A stretch of 7,520 nt of DNA, from contig CAZXSA010000243.1 in NCBI GenBank assembly GCA_964642815.1, forward strand, positions 1 through 7,520, written 5' to 3'. The position numbers and the translations under genes are program-made. This document shows positions 5,994 through 7,520 of the stretch, one piece after another (within the stretch, counting starts at the first letter, position 1; each line of letters starts with the position of its first letter). The DNA is from JAAYCU01 sp964642815 (GTDB taxonomy: Bacteria; Planctomycetota; Phycisphaerae; UBA1845; PWPN01). Under the pieces are notes generated by a model, which made no database searches, was not told the DNA's origin, and was given only the letters and a program-made list of their open reading frames with translations.

Positions 5994-6020
5994 TTGAGGG
6001 GCGAAAAAAACGAGTACAAT
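5994..6020 (+). promoter_or_regulatory. promoter of the sigma / anti-sigma operon
   Basis: TTGAGG (5994-5999), a 15-base spacer and TACAAT (6015-6020, five of six of TATAAT). The -10 is good and the spacer short. Transcription from about 6027 would fit a translation start at 6105. The element resembles a housekeeping promoter rather than an ECF promoter, so autoregulation is not evident here. Confidence 0.4.
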
Positions 6021-6092
6021 CGCGCCCTTTTAGGGAAGAAAACCGCGATCTCCGGCAACTATACGGGCAATGCGGCGCCGCGAGTGCCGAGC

Positions 6093-6096
6093 GAGG
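6093..6096 (+). promoter_or_regulatory. ribosome binding site supporting sigma-factor start at 6105
   Basis: GAGG lies eight bases before GTG 6105. GTG 6096 has only a poor purine patch, and TTG 5994 overlaps the likely promoter, so 6105 is preferred. Confidence 0.4.
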
Positions 6097-6104
6097 TGCG
6101 CCAG

Positions 6105-6644
6105 GTGGCTGATGACATCGAACTGGTGCGAAAGGTCGGCCGCGGAGACCGCGAGGCCTTCCGCGTACTTGTCAATCGCGAAGGGCGATATCTTTTCGGC
6201 ATTGCTTTCGCCCTGCTGGGCAATGCGGCCGACGCGGAGGACATGGTTCAGGAAACCTTTGCCGGAATGTTGAAGAGCCGATTCCGCGGCGAGTGCTCCC
6301 TGCGGACGTGGCTGGCGCGAATCATGGTACGGCGGGTGGGGATGTTACGGCGGTCACGTCGCGGAGCGGGGCGAGAGGGTCGATGGGAGGTTCAAACCGC
6401 CGACGCATTGGAAAAAAATCTGACCATACCCTCCGCCTCGGCCGATACCGAGGCGAGACTGGATTTGGCCACCATGCTGGAAAGTCTATCGCCTGAACAC
6501 CGGGTGGTGTTGATTTTGAGGGAATTGCACGGACAGACTTACGAGGAGATGGCCACGGCCCTGGGATTGCCGCGCGGCACGGTCGAATCGCGACTGCATC
6601 GGGCTAGGGCGGAATTGCGGAAACGGTTCAAGGATTACCTGTAA
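6105..6644 (+). CDS. ECF-type RNA polymerase sigma factor
   Basis: A 179-aa sigma-70-family factor of the extracytoplasmic-function type: region 2 and region 4 only, no region 1 or 3. Region 2 spans about 15-85: DREAFRVLVNREGRYLFGIAFALLGNAADAEDMVQETF, with the polymerase-contacting DAEDMVQETF at 43-52, then RFRGECSLRTWLARI (59-73), the strand-opening and -10 recognition part. A basic linker follows. Region 4 is at about 120-179, with LSPEHRVVLILRELHGQTYEEMATALGLPRGTVESRLHRARAELRKRF, whose helix-turn-helix reads the -35. The frame extends back to TTG 5994, but that N-terminal extension matches nothing and overlaps the promoter. The anti-sigma gene starts 42 bases downstream, so the activity of this factor is presumably held in check by that protein. 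Family assignment is firm; the subgroup and regulon are unknown. Confidence 0.93.
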   Translation: MADDIELVRKVGRGDREAFRVLVNREGRYLFGIAFALLGNAADAEDMVQETFAGMLKSRFRGECSLRTWLARIMVRRVGMLRRSRRGAGREGRWEVQTADALEKNLTIPSASADTEARLDLATMLESLSPEHRVVLILRELHGQTYEEMATALGLPRGTVESRLHRARAELRKRFKDYL

Positions 6645-6645
6645 G

Positions 6646-6671
6646 CGGCGTCGGGAGAATCGGATACGCCG
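6646..6671 (+). other. short inverted repeat between sigma and anti-sigma genes
   Basis: CGGCGT (6646-6651) and ACGCCG (6666-6671) can pair around a 14-base loop. The element starts two bases after the sigma-factor stop and ends just before the GGGGA ribosome binding site of the next gene, so it could tune the ratio of the two proteins. It is short and could be chance. Confidence 0.25.
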
Positions 6672-6686
6672 GTTTGGGGATCGGAC

Positions 6687-7139
6687 ATGACCAGTTGTGA
6701 TAAAACAATTTGGGTGCAGCGCTATCACGACGGCGAGTATTCCGCGAGCGAGCAAGCGGCGACGGAAGCGCATCTTCGCGATTGCGACGAATGTCGGCGA
6801 ACTCTCGCGGATTTGCGCCAGTTGTCCGCCCTGCTGACGCGGGCCCCATTGGCGACGATCCCGGACGACGCGATGGATCGGTTGCGCGCGTATCGGCTGA
6901 CGCATGACGAGCAGGGAATCATACGTATCACAAGCTGGCTGACCGCCACGGCCGCGGCCATTCTGATCGTGGCATTGCTTTTCGAGCCGGGTGGAGCATC
7001 CAACGGGAACAACCAGCCCGCGGTCTGGGAAACGCTGGCGGTGATGACGCCGGCCGCGGTTCAGGACGACGGTAATGCCGAACTATTGACCGCGGCGCAA
7101 TGGATGGCGGACGACTTGTCGAGCGGCGAGAGATGGTGA
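6687..7139 (+). CDS. zinc-finger (ZAS/zf-HC2) transmembrane anti-sigma factor
   Basis: A 150-aa single-pass membrane protein that should bind and inhibit the ECF sigma factor encoded just upstream. Residues 1-50 form the anti-sigma domain, with the diagnostic H-x3-C-x2-C zinc motif at H29, C33 and C36 (HLRDCDEC) and a further C4. A linker follows, then one membrane helix at about 83-99 (SWLTATAAAILIVALLF), and a short periplasmic tail of about 50 residues. GGGGA at 6676-6680, six bases before the ATG, supports the start. The next gene begins five bases after the stop. Release of the sigma factor could come through proteolysis or through a signal from the downstream sensor-like protein; neither is shown by the sequence. 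Confidence 0.9.
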   Translation: MTSCDKTIWVQRYHDGEYSASEQAATEAHLRDCDECRRTLADLRQLSALLTRAPLATIPDDAMDRLRAYRLTHDEQGIIRITSWLTATAAAILIVALLFEPGGASNGNNQPAVWETLAVMTPAAVQDDGNAELLTAAQWMADDLSSGERW

Positions 7140-7143
7140 ATTG

Positions 7144-7520
7144 GTGAAGACACGGTTACTGGTTATCGCGGGGTTTCTGATCGCCTTCGCCGCGGGCTGG
7201 GCGGTCGGGCTGAAATGGCGAGCCCAGGATGACTCGTCCAACACCCGTTCCGACCGACACAGCGGCTGGCTGGCCGCCGAGTTGAAACTGTCGCCCGAGC
7301 AGAAAGAACAGTTACGGGAAATCTGGTCGGAGACGGCGCGGCGCGGCGGTCGGGAACGAATGGACCGTCGGCGCCAGGCGGCCCGGGAACGCGACGAGGC
7401 CATCGCCGACCTTGTTCGTCCGGAGGACAAACCCCGCTACGAGGAAATCCTGAAAAAATACACCGAGCAGTCCGGCGAGCAGGATCGCGAATGGCGCGAT
7501 TCGTATCAGGCCGCCGTCGA
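7144..7520 (+). CDS. Spy/CpxP/CnrX-like periplasmic sensor protein, truncated by the window end
   Basis: The first 125 codons of a membrane-anchored periplasmic protein. Residues 4-23 are a membrane segment without a clear signal-peptidase site, so it is probably retained as an anchor. The periplasmic part opens with RHSGWLAAELKLSPEQKEQLREIW (38-61), the H..WL..EL.L(S/T)PEQ signature of the heavy-metal-resistance / LTXXQ proteins (CnrX, ZraP, CpxP, Spy), followed by a long, highly charged helix to the end of the window. H39 is in a position comparable to a metal ligand in CnrX. Start choice is uncertain: GTG 7144, or TTG 7141, which sits at better spacing (eight bases) from GAGAG at 7128-7132. 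It follows the anti-sigma gene by four bases, so it is the third gene of the operon. It may be a metal or misfolding sensor; a plain periplasmic chaperone is the alternative. Confidence 0.8.
   Translation, partial: MKTRLLVIAGFLIAFAAGWAVGLKWRAQDDSSNTRSDRHSGWLAAELKLSPEQKEQLREIWSETARRGGRERMDRRRQAARERDEAIADLVRPEDKPRYEEILKKYTEQSGEQDREWRDSYQAAV

Overview
The window looks like a scaffold from a draft genome, probably a metagenome-assembled genome, of a moderately GC-rich bacterium. The best guess is the Planctomycetota or another PVC lineage. The clues are a secreted iduronate-2-sulfatase-type sulfatase with a CNPSR active site, an HU protein with a short lysine-rich tail, and an ECF sigma / zinc-finger anti-sigma / CpxP-like periplasmic protein cassette of a kind common in that phylum. 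No rRNA or other phylogenetic marker is present, so the assignment is an inference. A run of exactly 100 N (4064-4163) marks a scaffold join of unknown true length.

Layout. 1-380 is non-coding, with a purine-rich G-run tract (128-200) and a perfect 16-bp hairpin (327-362) just past the end of the sulfatase gene. The sulfatase (1880-381, minus strand) has its own TTGACA-type promoter and a good ribosome binding site. Diverging from it is a toxin-antitoxin-like pair: a VapC/PIN-domain gene (2238-2716) broken by what looks like one extra GT unit in a (GT)4 run, then a small partner gene (2709-2915) that overlaps the PIN gene's 3' end and has a strong Shine-Dalgarno sequence. About 750 bp without a convincing gene follow, ending in a promoter and leader hairpin for the HU gene (3673-3999).

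HU converges on a minus-strand gene (4822 to about 4033, interrupted by the gap). That gene encodes a membrane-anchored protein with two BamE/SmpA-like repeats. Next is a 254-aa protein of unknown function (5080-5844), followed by a large imperfect hairpin. The right end is a tight plus-strand cassette: ECF sigma factor (6105-6644), ZAS-type membrane anti-sigma factor (6687-7139) and a Spy/CpxP/CnrX-like membrane-anchored sensor (from 7144, cut by the window end).

How the genes work together. The clearest functional unit is the sigma / anti-sigma / sensor cassette. By analogy with CnrH-CnrY-CnrX, it probably couples an envelope or metal signal to transcription. The PIN and partner genes form a second unit, apparently inactivated or in an off phase. 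The sulfatase, HU, BamE-like and unknown genes appear to be independent transcription units. I saw no tRNA, rRNA, CRISPR array, insertion sequence or phage gene.
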